In this document: in pieces, positions 49,901 through 62,878 of the stretch
How the letters are laid out: the number at the start of each line of letters is the position of its first letter
Numbering within the stretch: the stretch's first letter is position 1
Source: Leucocoprinus leucothites
Taxonomy: Eukaryota > Basidiomycota > Agaricomycetes > Agaricales > Agaricaceae
DNA length: 64,000 bases
Reading direction: 5' to 3'
NCBI GenBank assembly: GCA_013368445.1
Contig: JAACJO010000003.1
Coordinates: 1,426,001-1,490,000 of the forward strand
Translations under genes and position numbers: made by a program
The notes under the pieces: generated by a model
The model's database searches: none
Told to the model about the DNA's origin: nothing
Seen by the model: only the letters and a program-made list of their open reading frames with translations

Positions 49901-52900
49901 TTGAACAATATATGTCACTCCCATTGAGGTTCGATGACGTCCGGAAATGGAGCATTTATTGCGTAGATGAAGTTAATGATATGAAAGCTATCTAGGTTGC
50001 TGATGAGAGAGTAGTGGCTTATGGAGACTAAGCTCGACAAAGAAACGTCATTCTTTGCGTTTATGCTCCTCCTCACCGAGATTGACGTATACTATATAGT
50101 ACTCAGTTGCACTTATACTCCATCTCGGATGTTCGCTTGTACACGCACACAAAGATATCCCTCCACCAGGATACAAAGAAAATGTTGAAACGCAGAGGAC
50201 GGCGACCCTACCCCATGGGCAACAAGGAAAATGAATTACAGTTGAGATGAAAGGAATCAGGATTCTCCATGTCGGCCTTGGCCTTGATGATGAAGGAATT
50301 TTTCCACGGTCATTTAAGTCTCTCAGAACTCTTGCTTTCGTCCGAACAATCATCGAACGTTCGCCTTCTTTGCTATCCCTCTTGGCCATTTTTATCGGAC
50401 TCTATCTTGCTTACTTCTTTTGACACAACTTGGGCTTTTTAAGACATACGGTACGAACTTCCGAATGAAGGCGCTAGGTTTTGGCCGACTTTAATCCTCA
50501 ACATTAGCGCTCATGGCGCATGCGTGACAGCTTGCATCGAACTGGAAGCTGTATTCGTCTAGCTTATTTTCGCTGAAATTTCGGCTAGAGAATCAATATC
50601 CACAGAGCCCCAGAGTTTCTTCGGTGCACAGGAAACACGATGCGAGTTGGACGCACTGAATGCGCCCATCTGGATTTAAATTGGTGATTACATGTGCGCT
50701 CAGGCTTACGGCGACTTTCAAACCCTCAACCCAGGTGATAAACGACCAACCGCGATGCAACCGCCAGAAGCCCATATACCGTTCAGGCTCTCAGCCCAAA
50801 TTCGCCATAGTCTCCGGCGGGCACCTCACCTCAAGGAGGCGACTATTCTATTTATCACGCGCTAGAACATTGGAAATCACTATCTTGATGTATGTTCCGT
50901 TTTTACTTCTAATCACCTGAGATCGTTCAGACTGATAAGATTCGACACGATGCTCATACGACCTTTCATGGTTCCTTGCAACGGCATGTAGTCTGTATGG
51001 GCAGTCTTGAGAGAAGGACCACGAGACCTGCTTATCTGAATCAACAATATCATATCGATGACTCGACATGGCCCCTTCAAACAAGGGAGCACAGGTTCAG
51101 TAACAAAGTAATCTATGGCTTATTAAATGGGCGGCGCACTCTCCGTAGTCCGAAAAACAGTCACCTGCTGCTCTCTGTTTGCACGTTCGTACGGTTCGTC
51201 TTATGACGTACCGTGCCCAACGTCGTGTTAATGTCGTCACTAGGCACGAGTGCGCCGCACCGTGACAGAGTGGTCGGGAGTCGGGACGAATTAGGCTCTG
51301 TAATTTCGACATCTACGGTAACTGAGCCTCGTTTTCAGCTCAAGGCATAGACCCGAAGATGTTCAAGCCAGAGTCGCTGGCTGGTTACTCCGTCAATCCG
51401 TGCTTTCCGTTCCGTCCCGCCGAGAAAGCCACAAATGAGATGTCAGTGCTTGCAACATCCATTTTCCGGTTCGTATCAACGTCGGAAAGAGATGTTGCTT
51501 CTGGCTTTGTGGTGGTACTTCTTGCTGAAGATAATCATGAGAGACGATCACCCCTTCTTGGAAAGTCCAGGCTTAAACGGAGTAGCATGTGCGTGGGTTT
51601 GTTGTGAAGTGAGTTTTCTTGCAAGAGTTCTCGCGAAATCTTGATTGATCATTAGGTAGGCGATGTCGTTGTCCATTCTAGGGTCTATCCTGAAACTTCG
51701 CACCACCGTGGAAGCGGGGCCGACTGTAAAAAAGCAGCCCGCAACCCTCTTGATGGCCATATAATTGACTGTATTTTATCTCTATTTCCTGACACATGCT
51801 ATTGGATGAGAAGCATGGGCCCAACCTCGTTTGCCAAAAAGTCCCATGGAAGTTTTCCGGGGTCAGTTCTTCAGGGCCAGAATCTCGAAGGACAAGCCTT
51901 CTTTCAGGGCCATCCTCAGTCACTACAGTGATGATCTGATTGGCTTCAATACTTGGATCGACAGTTATTGAAAGTTAGTGATACGAGCACGCTATGACTT
52001 TTACGCTGACTTCATTGATACCCCGTGTAATAAATCCACGGTCACAAATGTGTTTTCATCGTCATAAGAATAACAATTTTAAATGCACTTGCAGTTAGGA
52101 GTCATTCGTTACAGTCACAAGAAAGACCACCAGCGCACGCCAGAAATAAAGGGACCCCGACTTTTCTAGTACCCTCAATTCATTCTCATTCATTCACAAT
52201 GCATTGCACTGGGCTGAAATCCCCTATTGCGATGAAGGTCTCGCCACCCCAGAATGTTTCCGACCGCTCATGATCCGCTCTCATTGTGCACCGTGCCACT
52301 GGTCCCTTTAAACGGTATTCGTTCTCCGTGGCAAGACTTTCATTATTCTAAGAGAAGTCGATCCTTTCTTAGCAGTTGGTCAGCAGTTCATTCCATTTTC
52401 ATCGCCTATCAACGTTCAACCTCGAAGCCAACCGGTTTGATTGCTCGGGGAGGTCTAGTTCCCGGCCCCACTAACACCACAATTTCAGAAGAAAACACAA
52501 GCGGCCATCCAAGGCCATGAACGAGAAGCTCAGCGGCAATGTTCAACACGGAACCAGATCATTCTTCGGAGAGGATGGTTGGTCCGTTGCACCCTACAAT
52601 CAGCACAGCTTTGAACGGAAGAACCCCGCTTCGATGTGATAATCAAAACTTCAGTCCATCCTTACTACAAATAGAGTTCTCCGTTGTAGTGCGTATGTCT
52701 GTTGAATACAGCAGTATTTGCACTGCTGATCCTCCGGATACAACAGCTTTTTTATCAGCTCATAATCTGTGGTGCTTCTTGCACTGTCTTTACTTAGATA
52801 GATCGTCAGGCTTCAAGGCTGTGGAGGTCACACCGAAGTCCACTCCTTGTTCCTCCATGTTCCTCGGAAGTCAGCACATGGTGAACAGCGCTCGTATCCG

Positions 52901-54795
52901 TGTGGGGAGTGAGTTAACCCCAACCATGCTTGCACAGTCTGTTGTCCGTCATGGATGATTTAGCAATCCATGAGCGTGGGACACTTCAGAATGTGGAACT
53001 CGGTCATGACTCTATTAGTTCATTAGATATGGGCGCACCCCGCTGACTCGACTGACAATCGCCTGTTAGAAATCGCCCTGAAATGAAAGACCCATGCCCG
53101 GAATTTGGAGTGTGCTCATTAGACCGTCAACATCTGTGACCGATGAATCGCCGAGCCCGAGTCATTTACACCCGCTGACAAAGGTACACGAAACTCAGTC
53201 ACATACTGCAAGATCCAAAGCAGGGAATCTACAACCACCAATCACTCCGACGAGAGTTCGCCAGAATTCCGGTGTCATCCATGGTGTTGCGGCAAAGGTC
53301 CTTCACAATCATGTGTTATAGAGTTCGACTAAAACATAATGGGGTCTCAACACATTGCTCCACGGAGGTAGTATAATCATATGTTTGTTATCTAAGGTAG
53401 TGAACTTGCATGCTTGAAACAAGTAGCCTCTTTCACGTTCTGAGCGGAAGTCTCATATTGGACACTCTAACTCCTCTTTTGATTAGTACACCCATTCGCA
53501 AAGCGGGAGACCGTTGATAGCTAATACCAAGAGCATGGTATAAACGCTATGGATGGCTTGCGGGCTGTTGACGCCCGGCTCACTTACCCCACACTACAAC
53601 AGTACTGGACTGTGGCGTTCTCTGGAAATGATCTACGATGCAATAGAGTTCAAGGGGAGCTGCTTTAAGATCTTACCACACTAGAAGCCTATTCTTAATT
53701 TTCATTACCGTTGTTGCTGCGGGGTAGTGCTGAAGGGGTGTGGGGATAGCTCAAACGCTTTGATACAATGTTTTAAAAGGAACGAGACATGCAAGCGGAC
53801 TCTTGTTCTTCTCCAAAGTCGAGCTGTTTGGTAATGGCAACAAACGACTCTCGATTTTGAGGTATAAGGGTATGTATTTTTAAAGAGACGCCGAACTGGA
53901 TGAGGGAGAAGAAACAAACACTGAGCTTATTTGGGGGCGTAATGACGAGCGTGCCAGTAGCTCAATATGAGTAGCGACTAAAATGGATCAAAAGTTGTAG
54001 TTTAAAGCTCACATCTCCGCGCACGCTTTGGGCAAGATATACCATGTTGGAAGCATGGCATAGCTTGAGGTGGCACGTTCTTTTAGGCTCTGGGTCTGAC
54101 CTTGCGTAGCCAAAAGTTTGATCCCGATCATATTCCCATCAACTGGACGCCCAGGGTCAACATATCAAGCCACAGAATCATAGTACGGATTTGAATGTGT
54201 GGCTACTATCCGGTTCTCAAGGTTGGTCTTGTTAGTACTTTTGTTATCGATAACCTCGCTTGAGCAGCCATGGAGTAAAAGTTCTGGGGAGAAATACGGG
54301 ACGGTCAACTTACACTGTGTTCCATGATAGAACCTCTTGTCGAATCGACTACGGCTCTCGTTCATCTTAATCGGTCGCTTGGTGCTTACCACAGGTCATC
54401 ATGACGAGATAGACCATCGTCAGTATTAGATCGATCATTACTTGTTTCGTATGTTTGACCTGCACTAGTCGAGGAGCTAACAATAGTGATATTGTTCTTT
54501 AGGTCACTGGCCCTGCGTGCAAAGAAGGCTTGATTCCTATTTGGTTAACTGCCAACTTCAGCGGTTGGTGATTCTATAGTGGAAAGGTCCAAGCAGAGTC
54601 CACACACAACGATCGCCGTGTTTGTGCGTCGATCAGCCACCCGAATTAGGATACAGGACCTTGCAACCTGGATCGAAGTGACCAGTTCTCCCGATCTTGT
54701 CACATCCAAATGAGAGAAATCCATTGGTGGCTTGTAGCACTCTACTTTGGGCACATATTATGAGTATCGAATCGAACTTAGGCACAAATATCAAG

Positions 54796-54835
54796 ATGCG
54801 AGTTCCGACAAAGGAATGCGAGTTCTAACGAAGGA
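54796..54835. repeat. Tandem duplication of a 20-bp unit
   Basis: Two adjacent 20-bp copies beginning ATGCGAGTTC (54796-54815 and 54816-54835) match at 17 of 20 positions. No function is apparent. Confidence 0.85.
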
Positions 54836-57800
54836 GAGCAAGTCCATAATATAAGGATTGCCCCTGGCCAGTTCAAATGTAAGTTGCCGGAGACTGCATG
54901 CACAAGTCTACACAAACCCATCGCCGGGGGTATTATATACTCTGAGCCCGACAGGCTTGGAAACTCAAGTGTACTGATTTCCAGGCTGGTGTGAAGAGAC
55001 AGGATTTGATCGGCCGCGATAAGCTACAGCACACGGAGTGGTAATCAGCATTTATCTGAAAATACACATCTCACTGGAATTGACAGAGACCGATATTCAA
55101 TGTAGACTCTCACGGAACAACACTTCAAAAAGCCAGATGGGCGACCAAAAATCGACGTGACCCTTGCCAGGCAAATGCGGCTCCTAGTATACATCATGAT
55201 CATCGTCCACGACAAGTAAAGGATAAGCATGCACTTCCACAGGATAATATACCAGGGGAACTGCGTGTAAGGTCCAGAAAGAAATGGAGACAATATTTGC
55301 GTTCGAGACCCATATCATGAAGTTGAGTTTGTGTTGACTGTAGGGGTAGGACAATCGGGACTACGTCAGATAGGTGGTCTAGATTCCAGGCAACAAACGC
55401 AAACTGGGGGGCTGACTGATACATTTTCCCAGAATTTGAGGGCACACGCTGGATTTCAACTAATTCACAAAAGTGATCAAGAGCACATTGAGCTTTTTCT
55501 ATTCTGTATGATCCTAAAGGGGCAGGGTGTTGAACATCGGCCGCATTGACGAGATTTCCGACATCAGACAGGGTGTGATACTTTGTCTAAAGTCGTTTAG
55601 CTGCTGCCCAAAGGCATCAAGAGAGGGTTTGAAGAGGTTACTCCGTCGCCTTTCTTCGGCCTTCCGACTTCAGAGGATTTTGCATATCTCTAAAGCCACT
55701 AATGCGATCCGATGTGCTATGCCCAAATGGTATGTTTAGAGTGCTGAAAGGTGAGAGGCTCTTGCACAATCAAGTGAACTGATATGACTGAGAACACGAT
55801 TCTCTCGCTATTTCTTGAATAGGGCTTCCAAACTGAGGCAAAGGTGTTGTGAACAAATTAGCCCGGATAGATTTTTTGCGCCTCGGGCCGTTGATCGTTA
55901 CTGCACGGGTTTCCGATGATATTCTTCGCCCGACTCGGATGGACAGCGATAAGTAAGATATGCCGTTTGCAAAGAAAACATGTGCACTAGCATCAATTCG
56001 GGTTCTAGCGTAACTTAGGGCTACTTGAACGTCGGAGTGATGGTGCAAATGCAGTACCAAGTCGTGATTTTGGATGATTGGAACAGCGCCTTTCCGTCGG
56101 TATTGTTAGCTGAAATTCAGTTGGACATTAGTGTAAGGCGAAAAGGGGGGAAGCGAGAGCGATAAACAAAGTGGCTTTGCCTTGTGCGATCGAGGAGCCC
56201 AAGTGACTCCATTTGGTAATCGCACCGGTTCGGATTGGTTCTCTTTCCTCAGATTAACCCCTAAAGGGATGTTGACCACTATGTTGACTATCTCAGGCTG
56301 GCACAATCATACCTGCACCTTCAGAACCTCGTTCACCGCTGAGTTCTTGCTTGTTGAACGGCCAGAATATCTGCTGAAGACTTGAAGGGTCACTTCCCTT
56401 CCTAACCTCCCTCGCACATCCACGGGATGGTTGCTGGCTCAGCGGCTCCGTTCTGATCCCCAAAACTCGTCTTCTTCGTACTTGAGTCTAACAGGGCCCT
56501 TTTGATCACGTTTTTGATCACTCGAAGGACAAAGGACTCCTGGACCCGTCAGCATGAAAGTACTCACTGGAAGGTCAACAGACTATCACCGCCTATGACG
56601 TATTTAGAGGCACCCACCTCGCTTACCTCGGCGAATCAGCGCTCAGCGCTCAGCACTGCGTCTTGCAACAATCATCAACTGCCCTGCATCTACCTCCTGG
56701 CTACGTCAGTATCTACCCGGCACTCTGATTAATTCTGGCTAAACCGACAGCCCTATGTGCCAAATCGCCTATTTCTACGGATAGCATCACTGTTGCAGTC
56801 CTAGGGGAAGTTCGTGAATGAATATCTTGTCGCAAGACGCACAGGGGCCCTTCAATTTAATAACCGACGTCATTGCGAGGAGAAGAATGGCCGGGATGCG
56901 CTCTGATTCAAGAACTACGGGGGCTGCTCTTTCGAACTTCCCAGCCAATAGATATTCATCAACGCTCCCTCGGATTTGGAGCTTGGAGGTTCTACCACTC
57001 TCTGGGCAGTCCGCCTTCACAGTACTCGAACCTCACCTCGCGGCACGAGTATAGAAGCTAACCGGAATCAAGTCTCGTTGACTTTCGGTGTCCTGAAATC
57101 ATTGTTTCCATGTTTGTTGCCATAAAAAGACATCCGGTGTTTCTTGAAGCTTCGGCCGGGATTTTGGGTTTTCTTCACCTTTCATCGTCATATCTCGACT
57201 TTCCGAGGACTCTTCCAGGGTTCAATGGATGGCGATGTGATCGAATGTACAGCTCCGTTTTTTCGCCTTTGGGGTCAACTCTCTTTTGTTTGAATGAGCT
57301 AAGGGTTGCTTCAACTGTTCATTCTACACAGCGGACTCCGTGGATCTCCAGCTCTTCTAACATATCTTTTAATGAGGTCATTGCTTGATCTACCATTACC
57401 CTCGAGGATGTCCCTCTGCTTACTTCTTGGTTTCTGTCGGCTATGAATAGCCCTGGCCATTCAGGATACATAAAGCTATGTCATATCTTCAGGCGTCGGT
57501 CAGGGCTGGGATTACAACTCATTGGCTGAGCTACGAGCAGAAATCGCTCAAATGATGCGGTGGTCAATTCGTGCTTACCCCACATTGTTTTCAATTATAT
57601 GATGCGCTCTCTTGTCCACGGACATCCTTTTGTTGACCAGTACCGTCAAGCTTCTCTCAGGGAAGATCCCCCACATGCCCAGCCCTTAGGGACCTTGGTT
57701 CAACTCTCCCCCACGGGCTGAAACTGTCCTTCTCTAACGTTAATCAGTGAGCCTTGCGTGATGCGGTTCCCAGTAAAGATCTCTCTGGTATCGACCCTTG

Positions 57801-58998
57801 TCGCCTTCTTTCATACTGTTTGAGCCTGATGGGCGAGATGGTGGCTGACAGACACCTCTTCGTGTATATTTCCGATTCGGATATTCGCATGTCTAAGTCT
57901 TGCTTCTAGCATATTTTATCCTCTTATGCGAATCTCATGTGCTGGGTTTTCCTGTGGCTCAGGTTGTAGTTTGTCAAGTTCCACCTCTCCGGCGCATAAT
58001 AGAGATGTTGACGAAAATGGGATTCCGATACTCCAGGATGGACAACCGGAACGCCTAGCTGAGCAAACCACTGTTTGTATGGATCACGAGGGCTTGGGAG
58101 GAGTAGTGGGAATGCTCCCCAATATTCTGTCACCGACTGCTCTAGAACCGTAACTGCGGGAAGATGCCTCAGAGCTATAAATCCGCAAGTACATTGCGCG
58201 AGGAGAGCTTTTTTGAATACATCCTGACAGATATTAACTATTAGATTATTGACTAGACTCAGTTTTAGGCTCGCTTTGACTACTCCCCATTCATCTGCCC
58301 TGCATGCTTCCTACTGGAAGGTAACGCCTCTAAGCTCAACGTTATTGATTGAACTTCGAGTTCCCCCGCTCTCGGCAATTCCGCCCTATCACTATTCCGA
58401 ACGGGCCCAGTTCTCCCATGAACATGCTCACTGGCCTATCACCATCGGACGCCTGCTGGTTCGATTGTGGTCACCTGTTCTACCAGCCGCCTTCGGGTTA
58501 CTTCGGAGATCATTGTCTTTCACTAGAAGATGCTTTATTAGACTTTTGCGGGCTTGTTGACTACGTTGATTGATGACTGTTTTCAATGGGAACATTGTAC
58601 TTCGGTTGGCAGTCCAATAAAGCTTAACATTGTCAAGCCGAGATCCTCAGGTTAGGATCACATCATATAAAAAGTCCGGGGTTAAGATCAATGGGTCGCC
58701 TTGCGCAGAGTTCGTCAAGCAAGGGTCAGCTGCACAAGAGTTGATTCAGGCAGCCGGATTAATGTAGAGTACACCTTCAGCTATACAAGCCTGCTATGTG
58801 CTGCTAGTTGCTATTGGTGGCTGAAGACAAAGTAAAAGAAATAAAAAACAAGGGTGGGTAGTCCCTAGCCGGGAGAGATAAAACGATGAGTTCCAGTCAT
58901 GGCGTGGTTGATGGGCATAGTATGTATCCCCTCGTAGATGGGGCAATCCGTCAATTCCGGCGGTAGCTGAGGAAAAGTCCGTAGAAGCTCGACACGAG

Positions 58999-59508
58999 TC
59001 AACATACGGAGACTATCACTGATGTAGGTTTTTTGGGTGGATCAAGACAGAGGATCTGTTCAGGTTCGACCATGCCATTGAGCAGCAGAAACTGAGTTAG
59101 TGCCTGGTTGGCTGGGCAGGTTAGGAATCGGCTCGCCCCTCGACCCTTGCGGTAAGTAGCGGGATTTTCTTGATCATCAAGGAAAGAGCTGTAATACGTT
59201 GATAGACCCACGAGTTCATGTCGAGGTGAGATTCAGTTCGTTTGGTGGTTCGCTGCACGCTCGGTCTCAGTACCAGTGCCGTCAAGGAACAACCCTGCTT
59301 GTTGGAGTCGAGGGTCACTCGGGGTTGTGAGCATGTTTGTCAAACATTTGTGTAGTAGGTTTGTAAGGGTCCGTAACTCACTCTTGGGTGAAGTGGCGTT
59401 GTGGATCGGATTGGCTGGATAAATCTCGGTGCTAGGATTAAGTGAAGATACTTGCCCGAGGTTTGGGCGAGAGGTGGAACGTAAGAGGAACTTTGTAAGA
59501 CGGTACAC
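58999..59508 (-). pseudogene. Broken frame, possible gene or element relic
   Basis: One - strand reading frame runs from 59508 to 58999 with a single in-frame TGA at 59233-59235. Both halves have mixed composition (for example STEIYPANPIHNATSPKSEL in the first and YYSSFLDDQENPATYRKGRG in the second). No GT-AG intron that removes the stop and keeps the frame was found. The family is unknown, so it is either a decayed coding sequence or chance. Confidence 0.2.
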
Positions 59509-60723
59509 ACTTCAAGGGAGAGTCCCTTGATCCATCCAGTAATGTCCTCACAGGACAGAAGAAGTATGAGACCAAAGTGATTTCTGTGATATCTAAGAGT
59601 TCATGAGAGTTCTTCAGGTTCTTCTTCCATTCAACCAACTTTTGGGCGGCAGATCAACGACAGACTAATTGACGGCAGTTATCACAGAGATGACAATTTG
59701 TGATTTCCTGAGTCGGAATAAGCCACACTCTCTAAGGGTTTTCCTGAAGAGCCATTGCTAACCCGAGAGCTGATCCCGCTTGGACCCGTCGTTCTGTATT
59801 CCAGTGGTACGAAGCCAGTCATCGGGCCAGCTCGAAACAAGCCTAAGCGCAAATCCGCGGTTTGACTGACAGCCGGGCCCTCCTAATGTGCATGGGGCTG
59901 GAGATGATGTAGGATATCTTGTAGAAGTTACGGAAGTCGTGGAAATATGTACAACCCGCGAACCACGCACGATGATGTTCATAGTGGCATGATGAATGGA
60001 GATCACAGAGCGTTGTTGTCGAAGGGACAACTATATCCCGCTCGCGAGGGCTTCGACCTCGGAGTGAATGCAAGTGAATATCCTGATGTAATTCTCCATA
60101 GGGCTGCTATGCCATACAATCGATATCTTGTCAACTTCAACCGAGGTGTGGATGAATGTAGAGTGTTGATCGGCTATGGACTAGAAATTTTAGAGCTAGG
60201 TGATAGGAAGTGAATGTATACGGTGAGTAAATTGGGAAGAGTGATCGCCTCTGTCTTCTGAACACGCTGCAAAACCGGGGCCCGTTGAGAAATTTAGTCC
60301 TAATGGCAGTGTTGGTAGCTGCAGTGAAGTTGGTCACGACTCACCTCGCTTACAAGGATGGTGCATTGATGGAACAAACGCTTCCAAATATATTGTAGCA
60401 AATCCGTTACTGGTCGACTTGTTTAACATGAGCTACGAGGAGTGAATCGGAGGTCGAGGACGAGCAGCGAACTAGTGAACCATCAAACTTGTAATCTCAG
60501 GTGCAGTCTGTGTTACATATATTCAATGCACCGCAAGAGCCAAGAGACTGATTTTTCTGAGTACCAGTCAGGTCAAGCGCAAATAATACCCATAATCAAA
60601 AAGCTTCATCCAACAGATTTGTTGTCTTTCTGTAAGAGTTTATGGTGCTCTTGGATCAAAGATATGTAGAGCAAGCAAGGTTCGAGCCGGCGACCAGCAT
60701 CGAGGCGCTCTTTCCTAAGCGCT

Positions 60724-60729
60724 CACGTG
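60724..60729. promoter_or_regulatory. CACGTG site upstream of the NUDCD1-like gene
   Basis: E-box palindrome 141 bp before the ATG at 60870, in the presumed promoter. Binding is not shown. Confidence 0.35.
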
Positions 60730-60869
60730 GACTCAAGTAAGGGCCGGCCCGCCATCACATGCGCGCTTCCATCTTCAGCACATCCACCAAACTAGAGGAA
60801 GTATGAGATGAGACTTGATCACTCTCCACGCGCTGTCTTTCCATCCAAACCCCTTGCTATACATCCGTC

Positions 60870-62878
60870 ATGGATGGTGATTTTTTTCATCCTGACAAGG
60901 CTCTTTTGAACCCGAAGTTTGAAGGTTATAAACTCCATATCCTCCCCCAAGAAAATGCTGTTTTGCAATTTCCTTTAACTAATCGGCCAACCCAAGCAGC
61001 TACGTCCGGGAAGGCCCCTCTTTCCTTCCAAGAAGTCCAGAGTCGCATTACCCATAATCATCTGGCGATTCACAGTGAATCTGGCCGTGGCGTTTATGTC
61101 GACGCAGATTATAACGTTATTCTTGTGGATCTTGGTCAGGTTAATTATTTCTTATTCTCTGGAACGCCTATGCCAGGGTATTGACATAATTGTAGGACAG
61201 ACTTAGCCCGTCGATGCGCATAATATTTGAATTCCCGAAGCCTTTACAGTCTGAGGCGATACGCACGGAAGTTCACCGCGAATATCCGTCTGCTTCATTC
61301 ATCACTTCAACATCGCTGTTGACGTCGGATGGACAGGGTACAATATACGTTCTTGCGTTACCTGATTCGTCGCAAACCGGACATGCCACTCTTGTTGGTT
61401 CCTTTGTCCTACCATCAACTGGTTCGGAATCCGTTGATTCACCCTTTCGGATTCACCATGTCCATCAACCATCTCCTCTCCATGTCATCGCGACGTTATC
61501 TTCACGGTTATATCCTTCAAATCCTCCGGTTTCAACGTCAGGAAGGCATCACAATCCCGTCGAATTCGACGTTTGGGGTGTCAAAATTAGCCTTCTAGAT
61601 GTCCATGCCGATGATACTCCTGCTCGTATGGAAATACTATGGCACAGACGCGGTGAAGAAGTGCCTATGTACGTAGCCTTCGTTGAGAGCTATGGTCTTC
61701 ACCTCCTTCTAGGGGGTTCAGATTACCGCAAACTTGACACGCCGCCCCTACCCACATATGAACCAACGCCAGACGAGATAGCACCCATTCCTCGCGCCGA
61801 TGAACTTTCCGTACCATCCAATCTCCCACAAAGGCCCCCTCCGTATTCGTGGACTCAAACATCTGATTCCGTCACTGTCGCCATTCCCCTTCCCTCCACC
61901 ACCCCAAAGGAAAGAATCAGAGTCCTCTTCTCGCCAACGACTCTTACTTGCCACGTTGATTTGGACCCAAGTCTTCCAATGCCCTTGGGAGCCGTCCTTC
62001 CCAGGTACTCTGCAAAAAAGCTTTGGGATGATATTTCACCATCGTCGAGTTTCTGGACTTTTGATCGCCAAGCCGAGCGTTCTTATGGTATTTTATCGCT
62101 TCACATAGAAAAGCAAAATGAAGATACAAGATGGTCCCATGTGTTTGCTAGTGCCGGCACAGATTCGGCTGCCGACGAAGACATTGACGTACCAGAGACG
62201 CTCGATCCTTCTGAGCTCTGGAACATCCGGGAGGCTCTGGAAAAATACACAGCAGCGTTACAAGGCGAAGATATCAGCGGCCTTGGACTTGGACAGGGTG
62301 TACCGAGCCTAGCCGAGAACGAGCTTGACGAAGAAGTAGATTCTTCTGTTGGCAGGAAGGCATTTATCACTTGGGTTTCTGACCCCACCCGACAAGGCCA
62401 ACAGCCCGAGTTCCTGTCACCTCAGCAAAGTCCATTCCCTTTCCAACTCCTGTCGACCCCCATTCCTGGGCATACCAGTGATCTCACTTCGCTCATTGTC
62501 AAGAGCAACATTGACGGCACTGTATTTGAGCTTGGTGGCGATATTTCCGGGAGCTCCCAACCTCCACAATGGAAACACACTGCAACATTCCCCGCCTTGG
62601 CATTTGTGCTCGCTTCAAAAAGGGACACCCGATTCACGCACCATATTCCGGGTCAATGTGTCTTTGCTTTTGAGAGCGGTTCAAACAATCGGGGAGGGAA
62701 TGTATACATATACTACCCAGCAGGCCCCAAAGCCCTTACGGCGAAGCAATCCATTCTCAAAATCAACGACGGGCGCGGAGGGGCACTCATGGGCATTGGA
62801 TCATTTACGGATAACCACGGGAAGGCGGTCATTGCCTGCTTGACCGAGGGTGAGTTGACGCTGATTAGGGGTTTATAG
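60870..62878 (+). CDS. NUDCD1: NudC domain-containing protein 1-like
   Basis: Two exons (60870-61139 and 61196-62878) give 650 residues, somewhat longer than the human protein. The start MDGDFFHPDKALLNPKFEGYK resembles NUDCD1 N-termini. The central CS/p23-like domain begins at PPPYSWTQTSDSVTVAIPLP and continues through RIRVLFSPTTLTCHVDLD to LWDDISPSSSFWTFD, as in NudC proteins, which act as Hsp90 co-chaperones. The flanking regions are beta-rich and likely form the propeller found in NUDCD1. The intron (61140-61195) uses a GTTAAT donor; it was chosen because it joins VDLGQ to DRLSPSMRI without a stop. The gene converges with the PP2C gene, whose stop is 377 bp away. Client proteins in fungi are unknown. 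Confidence 0.88.

Larger units (their letters stand above)
46902..60869. other. 14-kb gene-free tract of unassigned sequence
   Basis: No intact gene is recognised between the ECL1-like and NUDCD1-like genes. The first 470 bp is pyrimidine-rich and probably the 3' UTR of the ECL1-like gene; it is fully open in one frame (46909-47382). Further on are overlapping open frames at 47645-48083, a 20-bp tandem duplication at 54796, broken frames at 57501-57721 (+) and 58999-59508 (-), and an 88-codon frame at 59947-60213 (+). No reverse transcriptase, integrase, transposase or LTR pair was identified. The final few hundred bases include the NUDCD1-like promoter with a CACGTG palindrome at 60724-60729. 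Probably decayed repeat-derived DNA. Confidence 0.6.

Noticed and set aside
60660..60745. tRNA-like sequence (B-box-like GGTTCGAGCC, and a short stem GCGCT/AGCGC on the - strand)
   Set aside because: Neither strand gives a matching acceptor stem, D-arm and T-stem, and the T-loop lacks the invariant TTC on the strand that has the stem.
30453..60869. CRISPR array, prokaryotic operon or biosynthetic cluster in the gene-free tracts
   Set aside because: No regularly spaced repeats, no ribosome-binding-site-led gene series and no synthase or tailoring-enzyme motifs; the surrounding genes are clearly fungal nuclear genes.
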